Source: Slackia sp. ZJ119 (GTDB lineage Bacteria; Actinomycetota; Coriobacteriia; Coriobacteriales; Eggerthellaceae). From it: 64,000 nt of DNA. The stretch is from contig NZ_JAAKEN010000014.1 of NCBI RefSeq assembly GCF_011039175.1, positions 1-64,000 on the forward strand, given 5' to 3'. Position 1 is the stretch's first letter. Each line of letters begins with the position of its first letter. The translations under genes and the position numbers were made by a program. Below the pieces are notes generated by a model. The model was not told the origin of the DNA. It did not search any database and was given only the letters and a program-made list of their open reading frames with translations. This document shows, piece after piece, positions 1 to 8,277 of the stretch.

Positions 1-211
1 CGCAGTGGTTGCACGCCGCCGACACGTGGTAGGCGAACGCGGTGGTCGTCGCCGTGCCGTCGTCGCCTGCGGCCCAGTCGCCGCCCTCGTAGTCGTACAC
101 GCGGCGATAGGCGTAGTTGGCGGGCAGGTCGCTGTAGTCCTTGCAGGCCATCTCGCAGGTGCGGCAGCCGGTGCAGCGGGTGCTGTCGAAATAGAATCCG
201 TACTGAGTCAT
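1..211 (-). CDS. dmsB: DmsB-type 4Fe-4S electron transfer subunit (partial)
   Basis: The visible 70 N-terminal residues begin MTQYGFYFDSTRCTGCRTCE and contain a CxxCxxC ferredoxin motif, then a second cysteine pair (ACNHC) at the window edge. This is the usual start of DmsB-family subunits, which carry four 4Fe-4S clusters and pass electrons from a membrane anchor to a molybdopterin reductase. The gene runs off the left edge, so its anchor partner cannot be seen. The start is the ATG after a GGGAGGAAAAG ribosome site. Directly upstream lies only a remnant of the catalytic subunit, so the complex encoded here is probably not functional unless another DmsA pairs with it. Confidence 0.85.
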   Translation of the reverse strand, partial: MTQYGFYFDSTRCTGCRTCEMACKDYSDLPANYAYRRVYDYEGGDWAAGDDGTATTTAFAYHVSAACNHC

Positions 212-224
212 GTCTTTTCCTCCC

Positions 225-383
225 TTACGCCTTCGCAACCTGGACGATCATGGAATGGGTGCCGTTGCCCTTGGCAAGCGCGGTGGGCTTGTAGACGGTC
301 AGCGTGTTCACGCAGCCGCCCTCGTCCACCTTGTCGCCGTTCATGGAGGTGAACCTCACGCCGCACCTGGTACCGCACGCCAT
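225..383 (-). pseudogene. DmsA-type molybdopterin oxidoreductase, C-terminal remnant
   Basis: About 53 codons ending VNTLTVYKPTALAKGN... match the conserved C-terminal tail of DmsA-family catalytic subunits, where a GxxNTLTxxRPSPLAKGNPxHTNLVQV pattern is typical. Family members are about 750-850 residues long. Reading further upstream gives no recognisable molybdopterin domain before a GNAT gene is reached. The fragment sits 13 bp before dmsB, exactly where an intact dmsA would end. I infer a large deletion that removed nearly all of dmsA and left dmsB behind. Confidence 0.7.
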
Positions 384-751
384 CGTGAAGATGTAGCGGG
401 CCTGGACATAGCATGTCGGCAGCAGGCAAAGGATCGGCGGGCGCGGCCAGGGAATTGAAAGGGTCGAGGCAAGCGACGCCGTGACCTGCACGAACGGGAA
501 CTTGCGAGAATGCGATCAACCACCGCGGGGCCCGGGTTCGCCGGCTGCCGTTGGTTTACATAAGATATATTATCGATAATTATATGCGACAGACATCGGT
601 GAGATGCCGGTGCGTTCGCTGGCGGCCTCACTACTGCTATATTGGGATGCACAGGTTCGAGGCCGTGCAGGCAGATTCGTTTTGCTGGCCGGAAGTTCTG
701 GCGCGGTTTGAGGCTTTCCGCTGTCGAGGAGCCGCCACGTTCGGCGTTGCA
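384..751. other. Intergenic region upstream of the dmsA remnant
   Basis: No convincing gene was found here. The sequence switches from GC-rich to AT-rich around 556-585, where a 12-bp palindrome ATTATCGATAAT (569-580) lies within a run containing TATATTAT. This may be the surviving promoter or operator region of the former dms operon, now fused next to the dmsA tail. That reading is an inference. Confidence 0.35.
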
Positions 752-1357
752 TTAAAGCTGATGGAATGAATCAGCATTTCCCAGGAAGCTTCCGTGCGAG
801 TACGGCAAGAGCGGCTTGGGAGTTTCTGGGAGCGGCGCGAGCTGCTTGCTCATCCAGACCATGTCGTACCAACGGCCAAACTTGTAGGCGCAGTGCGGAA
901 ACGTCCCGGCCAAGCGGTACCCTCGACGCTCGTGGAACGCGATGCTGGCGTTTGTGAGCCGGTCGTCCTCGGCGTCGGTGCAAGCGATGCAGGCGTAGAG
1001 GTTCACGACGCCTTGCGCTCGAGAGATGCGTTCAAGTTCGCGGTACAGCGCACTTCCGACGCCGCCGCTGCGAAGGTCGTGCCGCACATATATAGAAGTC
1101 TCGGCCGACCAGTCGTACGCCGCCCGTCCCTTGAACGGTCCGGTGTAGGCATACCCGCATATGACGCCTGCCTGCTCGGCAACGAGCCAAGGGTGGCGCA
1201 CAAGCGTGGTTTCGATGCGTCTTTGGAATTCGGCAAGGCTGGGAACGTCGTACTCGAACGTGACGGCCGTGTCGCGCACATACGGCGCGTAGATGTCTAG
1301 CAGCGCTTCGGCGTCTGACGGATTGGCAGGCCGTATGGCGAAATCGTGTGTCGGCAT
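752..1357 (-). CDS. GNAT family N-acetyltransferase (phosphinothricin acetyltransferase-like)
   Basis: A 201-residue protein with the GNAT fold. The N-terminus (FAIRPANPSDAEALLDIY) matches the first strand and helix of Pat/Bar-type acetyltransferases. The acetyl-CoA loop is visible as RSGGVGSALY near residue 96, followed by NASIAFHERRGYR and a C-terminal WYDMVWM strand, all typical of the phosphinothricin/methionine-sulfone subgroup. It probably transfers acetyl from acetyl-CoA to a small amine. The true substrate cannot be told from sequence. It stands alone, with no operon partner. The last 20 or so residues extend beyond the usual family end. Confidence 0.85.
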   Translation of the reverse strand: MPTHDFAIRPANPSDAEALLDIYAPYVRDTAVTFEYDVPSLAEFQRRIETTLVRHPWLVAEQAGVICGYAYTGPFKGRAAYDWSAETSIYVRHDLRSGGVGSALYRELERISRAQGVVNLYACIACTDAEDDRLTNASIAFHERRGYRLAGTFPHCAYKFGRWYDMVWMSKQLAPLPETPKPLLPYSHGSFLGNADSFHQL

Positions 1358-1971
1358 GTCGAACCTCTTTCTCTTATTGGAGTTGCCCTGTGTGCCATGC
1401 TGCTGTAAGAAAGCCCTGGTTCATTTCGCCAGCCCTGAATACGCGGGACGGCTTTATTGAGTGTTTTCCTTAGGGTGCATTATCTGCACTTTACTGTAAG
1501 CTGCATCACCAACTCTTAGCAATGCTTTGTCTGCAGTTGGCAAAATCGAAGATGCTTGTGCTGACTAGATTAAAACTAGTTAGTATTAGTTTGATTTATT
1601 ATACCAGGTAAAATACATAGTAAGTGTAAAATTTCCCTGTTTCGGATTGCATCATCGTATCATAGATATAAAAACTAGTAAACACTAGTAATAATAAGAA
1701 AGTACCTTTTGCGGCCCGGCCCCGTGTCTTTCAGAGCCCGCGTGCACCGGTCGCGAGTGAAAACTAACGCTTCGGCGAACGTTTCACGTAAAACAACCGA
1801 CTGCTTTCGATGGAGCGGCGAACTTGCGGCGCTTCTGTCTTGTTGGCCGGCGTTTCACGACAGCTTGTATCGGGGCGCTGTCAACGCATCGCCGCGAATG
1901 CGCATGCCGCTGGCAAGGGCGCGGTCCCCCATGAACGTGAAGTCGAAGGCGACATCGGTTAAAGCACGCTA
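1358..1971. other. AT-rich intergenic region with paired CTAG motifs
   Basis: There is no convincing gene. The region from 1450 to 1700 is markedly AT-rich against a GC-rich background. It holds an inverted repeat AAACTA-N8-TAGTTT (1573-1592) and a tandem ACTAGTAAacACTAGTAA (1674-1691). These resemble motifs at 2575-2598 and 2669-2693 on the other side of the broken MATE gene. They look like operator sites for an unidentified regulator. Below about 1972 no MATE homology remains. Confidence 0.4.
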
Positions 1972-2458
1972 GGGACGCGCATCCGGTCAGAGCGAACGTG
2001 GTTCCGACGATCGCGCCGCTTGCAGTCACGACCAGCGTGATGCGGACCTTCTGCAGTTCGCGAAAGATGCCGTTGGCCGCATATATCAGCAGCATGTCCG
2101 GCACCCCAATCGCCACCGTTCGCGTATAGGCGGCTTCTTGTGCCAGGCTGTCTTTCCGTCTGCCCGGCATCCAGCACAACTCATCTGCTCCGACGAGCAA
2201 AAGCGCCGAAAGCGCCATGCCTGTGGCGAGAGACAGCCACAGGCCGCCCATGCCCGATTGCAGGCTTTCGCGTCGGGCTGGCGGAACCAATCAGCGCTTC
2301 CCTAGGGCGGATGCGTCCACGTGCCCGACGATGGCGGTGCCGATGAGAATGAAAGCGGGCTCGGCGACGAGCTGTCCGACCGCCGGCAGTGCAAGCGCTG
2401 CAATCTGTCGCAGGGTGCTGCCGTTCGTCGAAGTGCTCCAGGGTGCGCTGCGCGTGTT
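1972..2458 (-). pseudogene. MATE family (DinF-like) efflux transporter, degraded
   Basis: Two pieces of a MATE multidrug/Na+ antiporter are visible in different frames. The N-terminal piece (about 2291-2458) reads TLRQIAALALPAVGQLVAEP and ...TAIVGHVDASALG, matching the first transmembrane helices. The second piece (about 1972-2290) reads GGLWLSLATGMALSALLLV and later VPDMLLIYAANGIFRELQ, matching helices 3-5. Roughly 40 residues that normally lie between them are missing, the frame changes at the junction, and everything after about the fifth helix is gone. An intact protein would be about 440 residues. This is a dead gene. Confidence 0.75.
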
Positions 2459-3106
2459 CATGCGAGCGATCCCAGCAGGCAAGAACCGCTTTGCTCGCGA
2501 CAGGGAGCGTGCATCCACGTCGGCGCTTCTACTGAGCGCCGGGCTGAATCAGTCATTTCGCCACAAGGAACTCTAAACTAGTAATCGCTAGATAATAGCA
2601 AGCGCGGCATTAAACGTGCTGGTAGATCGCTGTATTCAACAAAACGAGGATACGCTAGGGCGATATCTAAAACTAGCAAATACTAGAAAATAGCAATGAA
2701 GTACTAGGTATCGGACAAATGCCGGCCCTTTGCCGCAATCGCCCATAGGCTTGTCCCGCAGTGCCGGATCTTTGCCGAATCGCGCAACAGCCTGCTTTGC
2801 AGCACGGCCCTTTCTCGCCCTCCCCGAGCGCGGCAGGCAGCCTTCTCCAGATGCCTGCATTCCCGGGATAGTGCGATGCAGGCGCCCTTCTCCAAGTGCA
2901 AGCCTTCCTGTCGCGAGGCGTACGAGCGGCGCTGCCGCAAGGCGTGCCGCCCGGGACGCGCATGAGGCCGTCCGCCAGCTCTGACGGAGTTACGAATTTG
3001 ACACGCGTAACACTCCTGCTATGATGTGTTACGGAACGAAAATTCGTATCACCACAGGCGAGCCTGCGAAATGCTGCTTTCGCCGCCAAGAAAGAAAGGC
3101 CCTGTC
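2459..3106. other. Intergenic region between the MATE remnant and the ABC importer
   Basis: No convincing gene was seen. Two AT-rich CTAG-pair motifs lie at 2575-2598 (AAACTAGTAATCGCTAGATA) and 2669-2693 (AAACTAGCAAATACTAGAAA), similar to the motif at 1672-1695. The middle (2710-2980) is GC-rich and featureless to me. The right end holds the ABC importer promoter, listed separately. Confidence 0.4.
2991..3049 (+). promoter_or_regulatory. Promoter and nested inverted-repeat operator of the ABC importer operon
   Basis: A TTGACA -35 box (2999-3004) and an extended -10 TGCTATGAT (hexamer 3021-3026) are separated by 16 bp. An inner perfect inverted repeat, CGTAACAC (3007-3014) with GTGTTACG (3027-3034), covers the spacer and -10. 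An outer 9-bp inverted repeat, TACGAATTT (2992-3000) with AAATTCGTA (3041-3049), flanks the whole promoter. The arrangement suggests repression by a dimeric regulator, possibly a metal sensor given the operon content. It does not match the NikR consensus I know (GTATGA-N16-TCATAC). Confidence 0.7.
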
Positions 3107-4891
3107 ATGAACCGACCTTCCCTCTTGCCGACCCCTGGCGCCACGGCTTCACATGCTGATATCACCCCTGGTCAAGCGGCAATTTCTCAGGCAGGCGCAT
3201 CTCCTGCCGGCGTCCCCCTTACCCGTCGCACCTTTGTGGCTGCTGCCGGCATGGGCGCCCTTGCCCTGTTGCTCGGCCCCTCCGTCGGCTGCGCTTCTTC
3301 CACTGCGGCCGACTCTGGAAATTCTGGCGGCGCGGCTGCGACGGATGACGCTTCTGCCGCGCAAGCCGCTGCCGACCGCGCCGCTGCCCGCGAGGTCGTC
3401 GTCACGATGACCCCCTCCTCCGAGCCCGCCGCCGGCTTCGACCCGCTGTTCAGCTGGGGCTGCGGCGAGCACGTCCATGAGCCGCTCATCCAGTCGACGC
3501 TCATCACCACCAATACCGACCTCGAGTTCCAAAACGACCTCGCCACGGGCTACACCTGCTCGGATGACGGCTTGACCTGGACGTTCACCATCCGTGACGA
3601 CGTGCGCTTCAGCGACGGCGAGCCGCTGACCGCCCGGGACGTCGCCTTCACCATCAACGGCATCCGCGAAAACGAGGCCGCCGAGGCCGATCTGTCCATG
3701 ATCGAGTCCGCCGAGGCCACCGATGACGTCACCTGCGTGCTGCGCCTGTCAAAGCCGTTCAACGCGATGCTCTACACGCTCGCCGTCGTCGGCATCGTGC
3801 CCGAACACGCCTACTCCGATGACTACGGCACCCATCCCATCGGGTCCGGCCGCTACCTGCTTGAGCAGTGGGACCAGGGCCAGCAGGTCGTCCTTGCGGC
3901 AAATCCGGACTACTACGGCGAAAAACCCCTGATGGATCGCGTTGTCGTGCTGTTCATGGAAGAGGATGCCTCGCTTGCGGCGGCGAAGTCGGGCGTGGCC
4001 GACGTGGCTTACACGGCCGCAACGGTGGCGAAGTCGGCAAGCGTCGACGGCTACGACCTGCTGTCCTGTGCCACGGTCGACAGTCGCGGCATCTCGCTGC
4101 CGTGCGTGCCGCCGGGGGGGCAAAAGGAGGACGGCGTGCAAACCTATGAGACGGGCAACGCGGTGACCTGCGATCTTGCCCTGCGTCGCGCGATCAACCA
4201 TGCCGTCGACCGTCAGGCGCTCATCGACGGCGTGCTTGACGGCTTCGGTGCGCCCGCCTACAGCGTGTCGGACAACATGCCCTGGGCAAGCGATGACATG
4301 CGTGTCGAATACGATCCTGACCAGGCGAAACGCATTCTCGAAGACGCAGGATGGGCTCTAGGGTCCGACGGGGTCTACGAACGCGGCGGCACCCGCGCCA
4401 GCTTCGAGCTTTTGTACAGCGCATCGGACTCGGTGCGCCAGGCGCTTGCGAACGAGTTCGCCAACCAGATGGCGCGCATCGGCATCGAGGTCACGGTGTC
4501 AGGCGCCGGCTGGGACGACATCTACCCGCGCGAATACAGCACGCCCGTGCTGTGGGGCTGGGGCGCGAACAGTCCCGTCGAGCTGTACACGCTGCACTAC
4601 GGATCTTCGGCCGGCAACTACGCGGTATATGAAAACCAGGCCATCGACGCGCACCTCGACGCAGCCCTTGCAGCCCCGGCGGTTGAGAATTCCTATGCGG
4701 AATACCAGGCCGCGGCGTGGGACGGCTCGCAAGGCTATGCGCCGCAGGGAGGTGCGCCGTGGGTGTGGCTCGTCAACGTCGACCATCTCTATTTCAAGCG
4801 CGACGGCCTGAGCGTGGCCGAGCAAAAGCCGCATCCGCACGGCCACGGCTGGTCGCTCGTGAACAACGTCGACCGGTGGAGTTGGGAATAA
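3107..4891 (+). CDS. ABC transporter substrate-binding lipoprotein, family 5 (NikA/DppA/OppA-like)
   Basis: A 594-residue extracytoplasmic binding protein that captures substrate for the permease and ATPase genes downstream. The N-terminus has a twin-arginine motif (LTRRTFVAAAGMGALALLL) followed by a lipobox-like SVGC, so it is probably Tat-exported and lipid-anchored. The SBP_bac_5 signatures include YTCSDDGLTWTFTIRDDVRFSDGEPLTA with the spacing of peptide and nickel binders. A CGEHVHEP motif and a C-terminal KPHPHGHGW stretch could bind metal. The start at 3107 was chosen because AAGAAAGG precedes it; a longer reading from 3026 would begin inside the promoter. Nickel or a metal chelate is the favoured substrate by inference, with peptides as the alternative. 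Confidence 0.85.
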   Translation: MNRPSLLPTPGATASHADITPGQAAISQAGASPAGVPLTRRTFVAAAGMGALALLLGPSVGCASSTAADSGNSGGAAATDDASAAQAAADRAAAREVVVTMTPSSEPAAGFDPLFSWGCGEHVHEPLIQSTLITTNTDLEFQNDLATGYTCSDDGLTWTFTIRDDVRFSDGEPLTARDVAFTINGIRENEAAEADLSMIESAEATDDVTCVLRLSKPFNAMLYTLAVVGIVPEHAYSDDYGTHPIGSGRYLLEQWDQGQQVVLAANPDYYGEKPLMDRVVVLFMEEDASLAAAKSGVADVAYTAATVAKSASVDGYDLLSCATVDSRGISLPCVPPGGQKEDGVQTYETGNAVTCDLALRRAINHAVDRQALIDGVLDGFGAPAYSVSDNMPWASDDMRVEYDPDQAKRILEDAGWALGSDGVYERGGTRASFELLYSASDSVRQALANEFANQMARIGIEVTVSGAGWDDIYPREYSTPVLWGWGANSPVELYTLHYGSSAGNYAVYENQAIDAHLDAALAAPAVENSYAEYQAAAWDGSQGYAPQGGAPWVWLVNVDHLYFKRDGLSVAEQKPHPHGHGWSLVNNVDRWSWE

Positions 4892-5114
4892 GGAGTGCTC
4901 GGGAGATAGTTGGTATTTAATACAGAGCAAGTACGAAAGCAGAATCAGCAAGCAAGCAAGCTGCCACAGCGAAGAACCCGCTATACTGTGCGTCCTAAAC
5001 ATCTTGAGAAATCAAACAAGCGCTTGTTTTCCAAAATAGCAGTACTAAGTACGGAAGTAGAACATGTCCACCTACTCACATCCCCAAAAAGCATCCGACC
5101 GAAAAGGACCGTCC

Positions 5115-6101
5115 ATGGCACGGTTTTGCCTGACCAACCTCGCAAAATTCACACTACTGCTCTTGGCAGTGAGCCTGGTGACCTTCGCCCTCGTCAGCCT
5201 TTCGCCGGTCGACCCGGTGCAGGCGAACCTCGGACAGGCGGCCTATGCGGGACTGAGCGACGCGAAGCGTGCGCAGCTTGAGGCCTATTGGGGGACGAGC
5301 GTGCCGTTTCCCGAGCGCTATGCCAACTGGCTCGCCGCCGCCGTGCAGGGCGACCTCGGGCTCTCGCTGCGCTACAACGCGCCGGTCGCCCAGGTCATCG
5401 GCACCCGGGCGATGAACTCGCTTGCGCTCATGGCGGTCGCGTGGGTCGTCAGCGGCGTGCTCGGATTCGCGCTCGGCGTCACGGCCGGCATCTGCCGCGG
5501 ACGGCTCGTCGACCGCATCGTCAAGGGCTACTGCTATCTGCTTGCGTCAACGCCGGTGTTTTGGCTGGGACTGGTGCTGCTCATCGTGTTCTCGGTCGAG
5601 CTCGGATGGTTTCCGCTCGGCTTCTCGGTGCCCGTCGGCATGGCGTCCGCCGACGTCACGTTCGCCGACGCCTTGCACCATCTGGCCCTCCCGGCCATCA
5701 CGCTGTCGATCACCGGCGTGGCGAACATCGCGCTGCACACGCGCGAGAAGACGATCGACGTTCTAGAAAGCGACTACGTACGGTTTGCGAAGGCCCGCGG
5801 CGATTCGACGGCCTCCATCGTCTGGCATCATGGCCTTCGCAACCTGGCGCTTCCGGCCCTCACGCTGCAGTTCGCTTCCATATCCGAGCTGTTCGGCGGA
5901 TCGGTCCTGGTCGAAGAGGTGTTTTCCTACCCCGGCCTCGGGCAGGCGGCCGTCACGGCGGGGCTCGGCGGCGACGCGGCGCTGCTCGCGGGCATCGCAG
6001 TGGCGTCGGCCGCGCTCGTGTTCGGCGGAAACCTCATAGCGAACGTGCTCTACGGCGTCGTCGACCCGCGCATGCGGAAAGGAGCGCTGCAAGATGCCTA
6101 G
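5115..6101 (+). CDS. ABC transporter permease (NikB/DppB-like)
   Basis: A 328-residue inner-membrane permease of the BPD_transp_1 family. It begins with a TM helix and the DPVQANLG segment typical of DppB/NikB N-termini. Six TM helices can be traced, and the EAA loop reads VRFAKARGDSTASIVWHHGLRN, where the ATPase docks. The C-terminal VVDPRMRKG tail is standard for the family. The start at 5115 follows AAGGA at good spacing; an in-frame ATG at 5064 has no clear ribosome site. It lies 223 bp after the binding protein; that gap contains a TATACT-like box and may hold a second promoter. It overlaps the next permease by 8 bp. Confidence 0.88.
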   Translation: MARFCLTNLAKFTLLLLAVSLVTFALVSLSPVDPVQANLGQAAYAGLSDAKRAQLEAYWGTSVPFPERYANWLAAAVQGDLGLSLRYNAPVAQVIGTRAMNSLALMAVAWVVSGVLGFALGVTAGICRGRLVDRIVKGYCYLLASTPVFWLGLVLLIVFSVELGWFPLGFSVPVGMASADVTFADALHHLALPAITLSITGVANIALHTREKTIDVLESDYVRFAKARGDSTASIVWHHGLRNLALPALTLQFASISELFGGSVLVEEVFSYPGLGQAAVTAGLGGDAALLAGIAVASAALVFGGNLIANVLYGVVDPRMRKGALQDA

Positions 6102-7110
6102 TTTCAAGCAAACGACCAGGCAAAACGCCGCTCAAAGCGAAGACGGCCCGGCACAGCGCCGCACCCGCGCAGAGCGTCCGGCCCAAGCAGCGCCCGGCGT
6201 GGACGCCCCGACAGCATCCAGCGCGGCTCCGGCCGCTTGCGCCTCCGTAGCGGCCGCGCCCGTCCCGGTGCTGCACGCACCCGCAACCGCCGGCCTTTCG
6301 AACCGCCGCCGCACGCTGGCCGCCTGCGTGGGAGCTGCGGCCCTGCTCGTCGCCGTCGTCGCTGCCGGCGTCCTTGCCGGCCCGGACGCCATGAGCACCG
6401 ATTTCACCCAGAAAAACCTCGCGCCGAGCGCCGTCCACCCCTTCGGCACCGACTGGATGGGTCGCGACATGCTGCTGCGCACGCTTGCCGGGCTGTCGAC
6501 GAGCGTGCTCGTCGGCCTGCTGGCCGCCTGCGTGTCGGCGGTGGTGGCGCTTGCGCTCGGATGCGCGGCGGCCCTCGGCGGACGAAAGGTCGACGCTGCG
6601 GTGACCTGGCTTATCGACCTTATGATGGGCATTCCGCACATCGTGCTGCTCATCCTGGTGTCCTATGCGCTCGGCAAGGGTTTTTGGGGCGTCACCGTCG
6701 GGATCGCCCTCACGCATTGGCCGAACCTCGCGCGCGTCGTGCGTGCCGAAGTGCTGCAATGCCGCGAATCGACGTTTTTCGCCGTGGCCCGCCGCCTTGG
6801 CGCAAGTCGGCTGTCCCTCGCGAAAAACCATTTGCTGCCATACGTGTTTCCCCAGTTCATCGTCGGGCTGATCCTGCTGTTTCCCCATGCGGTCCTCCAT
6901 GAGGCGGCCGTCACGTTCCTCGGCTTCGGCCTGCCGCCCGAGCAGCCCGCCATCGGCATCATCCTGTCCGAATCGATGAGCTACCTGAGCACCGGCATGT
7001 GGTGGCTCGCGGTCTTTCCCGGCCTTGCGCTCATCGCCTGCGTGCTGCTGTTCGACTGCATCGGCACCAGCCTGCGCAAGCTCATCGACCCCGCCAGCGC
7101 CCAAGAATAG
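6094..7110 (+). CDS. ABC transporter permease (NikC/DppC-like)
   Basis: A 338-residue partner permease. After an unusually long, low-complexity alanine/proline/arginine-rich cytoplasmic N-terminus (about 70 residues), the first TM helix is followed by the HPFGTDWMGRDMLLRTLAG motif diagnostic of DppC/NikC/OppC permeases. The EAA loop reads FAVARRLGASRLSLAKNHLLPY. A GFGLPPEQPAIGIILSES segment precedes the last helix, as in the family. The ATG lies 11 bases after GGAAAGGAG and overlaps the upstream gene, indicating translational coupling. The extended N-terminus is odd for this family, which usually has 20-40 residues there. Confidence 0.88.
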   Translation: MPSFKQTTRQNAAQSEDGPAQRRTRAERPAQAAPGVDAPTASSAAPAACASVAAAPVPVLHAPATAGLSNRRRTLAACVGAAALLVAVVAAGVLAGPDAMSTDFTQKNLAPSAVHPFGTDWMGRDMLLRTLAGLSTSVLVGLLAACVSAVVALALGCAAALGGRKVDAAVTWLIDLMMGIPHIVLLILVSYALGKGFWGVTVGIALTHWPNLARVVRAEVLQCRESTFFAVARRLGASRLSLAKNHLLPYVFPQFIVGLILLFPHAVLHEAAVTFLGFGLPPEQPAIGIILSESMSYLSTGMWWLAVFPGLALIACVLLFDCIGTSLRKLIDPASAQE

Positions 7111-7119
7111 GAGAAGCCC

Positions 7120-8238
7120 ATGGACCTCGTTCGAGCTTCCCGGATTGCTTCAACATCGTTGGACGGCGTCTTCAACGACGGGGCTCCGCTTCGGCGCGTC
7201 GTCGCGCCGAGCCAAGGTCTCGGCACTCCTTTGGCTACACCGAAGCTCCGCTCCGCCGCTGAAGACGCCTGCTGCGAGGTTTGGGATGCCGCCCCCCACA
7301 ACCCCCACGGCGGCGAGGCGTTCCACCATCATCACAGCCATGCGGACGGCTCGCGCCACGTCCACGACCACCATCTGCTCAACGTCGAGCACCTGAGCGT
7401 CTCGTTTCGCATGTACGATCCCGACGAGCCGTTCTTCCGCGCGAAGAGGCGGCTTGTCAACGTCATCGACGACCTTTCCGTGTCGGTGCACGAAGGCGAG
7501 ATCCTTGCGATCGTCGGGGCCTCGGGATCAGGCAAAACGCTGCTCGCCGATGCCATCATGGGGCTGTTCGAGCCCAACGCGCTCGTGCGGGGCAGCGTCT
7601 TTTTCGACGGCGAGCCGATGGACGCGCGGCGGCTTGCGAAGGTGCGCGGGCGCGGCATCTCGTTCGTGCCGCAAAGCGTGGCCAACCTCGATCCGCTCAT
7701 GAAAGTGGGCCGCCAGGTCCAAGGGTTCGGACGGCGCGGCGGCACGCGGGCCGAACGCGTCCGCAAGCAGCGCGAGCTGTTCGAGCGCTACGGCCTGGCG
7801 CCCGAGGTTGCCGACATGCACCCCTTCGAGCTTTCGGGCGGCATGGCGCGGCGTGTGCTTTTGTGCTGTGCGCTCATGGAAAGCCCCAAGCTCATCGTCG
7901 CCGACGAGCCGACGCCCGGGCTCGACCTTGACCTGGCCGTTCGCGCGATGGACGACTTTCGCGAGTTCGCGGACGCAGGCGGCGGCGTGCTGCTGGTGAC
8001 CCACGACATCGAGCTGGCCCTGCGCGTGGCCGACCGCATCGCCGTGTTCCAGAACGGCACGGTGGTCGAAGAGACCGCCGTCGCCAGCTTCGCGTCGCCG
8101 GACTTGCTGGCGCATCCGTTCTCGCGGGCGCTGTGGCACGCGCTTCCCGAGCACGGTTTCACCACGATTTCGGAAGATGCGGCGAATGAAAACCCTTTAG
8201 CAATACCAAGTACTGAAAAAGAATTTGCTGTCTCATAG
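7120..8238 (+). CDS. ABC transporter ATP-binding protein with histidine-rich segment (NikD/DppD-like)
   Basis: A 372-residue ATPase that drives the importer. The catalytic core starts near residue 90 (LLNVEHLSVSF). The Walker A GASGSGKT lies at residues 133-140, the signature is LSGGMARRV, and Walker B is LIVADEPTPGLD. Ahead of the core is an extra segment of about 88 residues. It includes a histidine cluster, HHHHSHADGSRHVHDHH (about residues 69-85), a plausible Ni/Co/Zn-binding or buffering tail. The start follows TAGGAGAAGCCC. The core lacks the oligopeptide-binding C-terminal extension typical of DppD. This segment is the strongest hint that the operon transports a metal. Confidence 0.85.
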   Translation: MDLVRASRIASTSLDGVFNDGAPLRRVVAPSQGLGTPLATPKLRSAAEDACCEVWDAAPHNPHGGEAFHHHHSHADGSRHVHDHHLLNVEHLSVSFRMYDPDEPFFRAKRRLVNVIDDLSVSVHEGEILAIVGASGSGKTLLADAIMGLFEPNALVRGSVFFDGEPMDARRLAKVRGRGISFVPQSVANLDPLMKVGRQVQGFGRRGGTRAERVRKQRELFERYGLAPEVADMHPFELSGGMARRVLLCCALMESPKLIVADEPTPGLDLDLAVRAMDDFREFADAGGGVLLVTHDIELALRVADRIAVFQNGTVVEETAVASFASPDLLAHPFSRALWHALPEHGFTTISEDAANENPLAIPSTEKEFAVS

Positions 8239-8277
8239 CCCTTCTCTTTGCAACCTGTCCCAAAAGGAAACCGACCC

